A stretch of 9,077 nt of DNA, from the NCBI GenBank assembly GCA_034428935.1, contig DAOUHB010000038.1:1-9077 (forward strand). The letters are read 5' to 3'. Below the pieces are notes generated by a model. It saw only the letters and a list, made by a program, of their open reading frames with translations, had not been told where the DNA came from and made no database searches. The translations under genes and the position numbers were made by a program. This document shows, piece by piece, positions 7,322 to 9,077 of the stretch (the first letter of the stretch is position 1; every line of letters starts with the position of its first letter). Origin of the DNA: JAAYZQ01 sp034428935 (GTDB lineage Bacteria > Chloroflexota > Anaerolineae > JAAYZQ01).

Positions 7322-9077
7322 ATGGCAGAGATCCGCTTGCAGGAGTATACAGCCAAGATCAAGGAGCTCATCCGGCATGACCGGCATGACGAGGCCACTG
7401 CCCACTGCCAGCACATCCTGCGCCACTATCCCAGGCACATCGAAACCTACTACCTCCTGGGTGAAGCCTGCCTGGAAAAGAGAATGGTCCGCGAGGCCAT
7501 CGAGTTCTTTCAGCGGACTCTGAGCGCTGATCCCGAGTACTTTCTCGCCCGCGTGGGGCTGGGCATCGTCTACGACGAGCAGGGCGCGCTGCTGGAAGCC
7601 ATCTGGCAGATGGAGCGGGCCTTTGAGCTGATGCCGGGCAACACCGAGGTGCGGCGCGAGCTGCAGCGGCTGTATGCCCAGCGCGATGGCGTGGAAAAGA
7701 CCAGGCTGAAACTAACCCGCGGCGCCCTGGGCCGGCTCTACAGCCGCAACGGCCTGTACGAGCAAGCCATCGGCGAGTTCCACGCCATCCTGCGCCAGGA
7801 TCCGGAGCTGCCCGACATCCAGCTCGCCCTCATCGAAGCGTTGTGGCGCGAGGGGCGCCGCGTGGAGGCTGTGGAAAGCTGCCTGGATCTGCTGGAGGCC
7901 CTGCCCAACTGCCTGAAGGCCAACCTCATCCTGGGCACCATCTGGACCCAGGGCGGGCACGAGGACCCCGGCCTGGAAAAGCTGGAGGTTGCCAGGGCCC
8001 TGGATCCTGAAAACCGGATGGCACAGGAGCTTTTCGGCAGCGACTCTCCCCTGCCGCCCGAGGAGGTGCGCCTGGAAGAGCTCGTGCCGGAAGCGGGACT
8101 GGCCCTGGTGCCCGCCGTCGAGGAGCGCGCGCTGGCGCCGTGGGAGGTAGGAGGGGAGGAGCGCGCCCTGGAGGCGCAGGAAGAGGCCGAGGCGGGCGAA
8201 GAGACCCCCGACTGGCTGCGGGACGTGGGCCTCGTCGCCGAGGGGGAGGGCGAAGAGAAGGGCGAGGCGCCGCCCCCAAAGGTGGCAGCGGCCGAGCCCG
8301 CGCCCGGCGAGGCAATGCCCCCCTGGCTGCAAGATCTGATGGGCGAGGAAAGGGAGGCCGGCCCTCTACCCGAGGCCGCGGCGCCGGAAGAGGACCGGGG
8401 CGACCACCCGCCCACGCCCGACTGGCTTGAAGAGCTCGAGAGCGCCGAGCCGGGAGAGCCGTCTCCCCTGTCGGGCATCGGGTTGGCCGCGGGAGCCGCG
8501 GCCTTGCCGGCGGAACCGGCAGCCGGGGAGGAAGAGCCCGCCGCGGCCCTTGAGGAGGAAACCGAGGCCGAGCTGCCCGACTGGCTCGAGGAGCTGGGCG
8601 TTCCCAGGCGCGGCGTCCCCCTCGCCGGAGAAGGCCTGCCCGGGGAGGAGGAGCTGGAAGAGCTGCCCGACTGGCTCCGGGAGCTGAGGCCGGACCAGGA
8701 GGAGCTGGCTCCGCCCGTGACCGCCGCCGAGGCGGAGGGCGTGGCAGGCCCGGACGAGGAGCGCGAGCTGCCGGCCGTGGAGCCGGAGGCCGCAGCGGCA
8801 GGACCCGTCGCCGAAGAGGTGGAGGAGGTTCCCGACTGGCTGCGAGACCTGGGGTTGGAGGCCGAAGCCCAGGCGGAGGCCGAGCTGCCCGCCGTCGAGG
8901 CCCCGGAAGGTGAGGCGCCGCCGCCGGGTGAAGAGGTGCCCGACTGGCTGCTGGCGCTGCGCATGCCGGAAGCCGAGGCGCCCGCCGCCGAGGTGGAAGA
9001 GCCCGAAGGACCGGCCGCCGAAGAGGTACCGGCGTGGCTGGAAGAGCCGGGCGTGCCGCAAGCCGAGGCGCCCGCCG
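7322..9077 (+). CDS. TPR protein with long acidic tail carrying repeated P-x-W-L motifs (3' end outside window)
   Basis: 585 codons are seen and the frame is open at the window edge. A canonical SD TAAGGAGG (7305-7312) lies 9 nt before the ATG. Residues ~1-240 are alpha-helical TPR-like repeats, for example ETYYLLGEACLEKRMVREAI (43-62) and GRLYSRNGLYEQAIGEFHAI (139-158). From about residue 245 on, the protein is Glu/Ala/Pro/Gly-rich and likely disordered, punctuated by the short motif P-[DPA]-W-L-x-x-[L/P] at residues 296, 333, 366, 419, 449, 504, 540 and 570. No signal peptide or membrane segment, so cytoplasmic. Similar PDWL-motif tails seem to occur in other Chloroflexota proteins (recollection, not checked). 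A scaffold that displays many copies of one binding motif is a reasonable guess. Function not recognised. Confidence 0.85.
   Translation, partial: MAEIRLQEYTAKIKELIRHDRHDEATAHCQHILRHYPRHIETYYLLGEACLEKRMVREAIEFFQRTLSADPEYFLARVGLGIVYDEQGALLEAIWQMERAFELMPGNTEVRRELQRLYAQRDGVEKTRLKLTRGALGRLYSRNGLYEQAIGEFHAILRQDPELPDIQLALIEALWREGRRVEAVESCLDLLEALPNCLKANLILGTIWTQGGHEDPGLEKLEVARALDPENRMAQELFGSDSPLPPEEVRLEELVPEAGLALVPAVEERALAPWEVGGEERALEAQEEAEAGEETPDWLRDVGLVAEGEGEEKGEAPPPKVAAAEPAPGEAMPPWLQDLMGEEREAGPLPEAAAPEEDRGDHPPTPDWLEELESAEPGEPSPLSGIGLAAGAAALPAEPAAGEEEPAAALEEETEAELPDWLEELGVPRRGVPLAGEGLPGEEELEELPDWLRELRPDQEELAPPVTAAEAEGVAGPDEERELPAVEPEAAAAGPVAEEVEEVPDWLRDLGLEAEAQAEAELPAVEAPEGEAPPPGEEVPDWLLALRMPEAEAPAAEVEEPEGPAAEEVPAWLEEPGVPQAEAPA
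8939..9077 (+). repeat. 90-bp periodic repeat within the PDWL tail
   Basis: The 18-nt string at 8970-8987 recurs exactly at 9060-9077, and the PDWL codons at 8939 and PAWL codons at 9029 have the same 90-nt offset. Thus a 30-codon unit (PDWLLALRMPEAEAPA... / PAWLEEPGVPQAEAPA) is tandemly repeated and probably continues beyond the window edge. Confidence 0.65.

Noticed and set aside
7738..8964. Long Ser/Gly-rich open frame on the minus strand
   Set aside because: It is the complement of the Glu/Ala/Pro-rich tail of the PDWL gene, is low complexity, and has no SD or domain.

Overview
The window is GC-rich bacterial DNA with E. coli-like sigma-70 promoters (several exact TATAAT boxes) and Shine-Dalgarno (SD) sites. 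The gene content suggests a member of the Chloroflexota, probably Anaerolineae-like: a LeuRS with a GLSVGHCRNY signature, a deoxynucleoside kinase joined to a MazG-like domain, TPR proteins, and a long acidic tail carrying PDWL motifs. This placement is inferred from protein style; no marker gene was compared.

Layout. Minus strand: leuS (1349-3808), then a dNK-MazG fusion (23-1054) with its own promoter. Plus strand: a membrane-anchored TPR protein (4098-5222) and comEA (5242-5832), 19 nt apart and probably one operon; a soluble REC-HisKA-HATPase protein (6029-7180) with its own promoter; and a TPR protein with a repetitive acidic tail (7322 to the window end, incomplete). The leuS and TPR/comEA promoters are divergent, with -35 boxes only 7 bp apart.

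The most interesting content is non-coding or very small. (1) The leuS leader holds a 32-codon ORF with two Leu-Leu-Leu runs. It is followed by a perfect 10-bp hairpin plus U-tract just before the leuS ribosome binding site. The Leu-codon run, a middle segment and the terminator arm can form mutually exclusive pairings, as in a ribosome-mediated (trp/leu-type) attenuator. No T-box signature is seen. (2) Two copies of a roughly 115-bp element lie in unrelated intergenic gaps (1205-1320 and 5831-5950). Each has a conserved upstream block, a -10 box, an identical 23-nt pyrimidine-rich segment and a strong hairpin of different sequence. They look like two genes of one small-RNA family carrying an anti-SD-like CUCCUCCUU.

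How the parts may work together: leuS is probably tuned by leucine supply. The kinase-pyrophosphohydrolase fusion acts on the dNTP pool, and ComEA on DNA uptake. The REC-kinase and the PDWL-tail protein are regulatory or scaffold proteins of unknown pathway.
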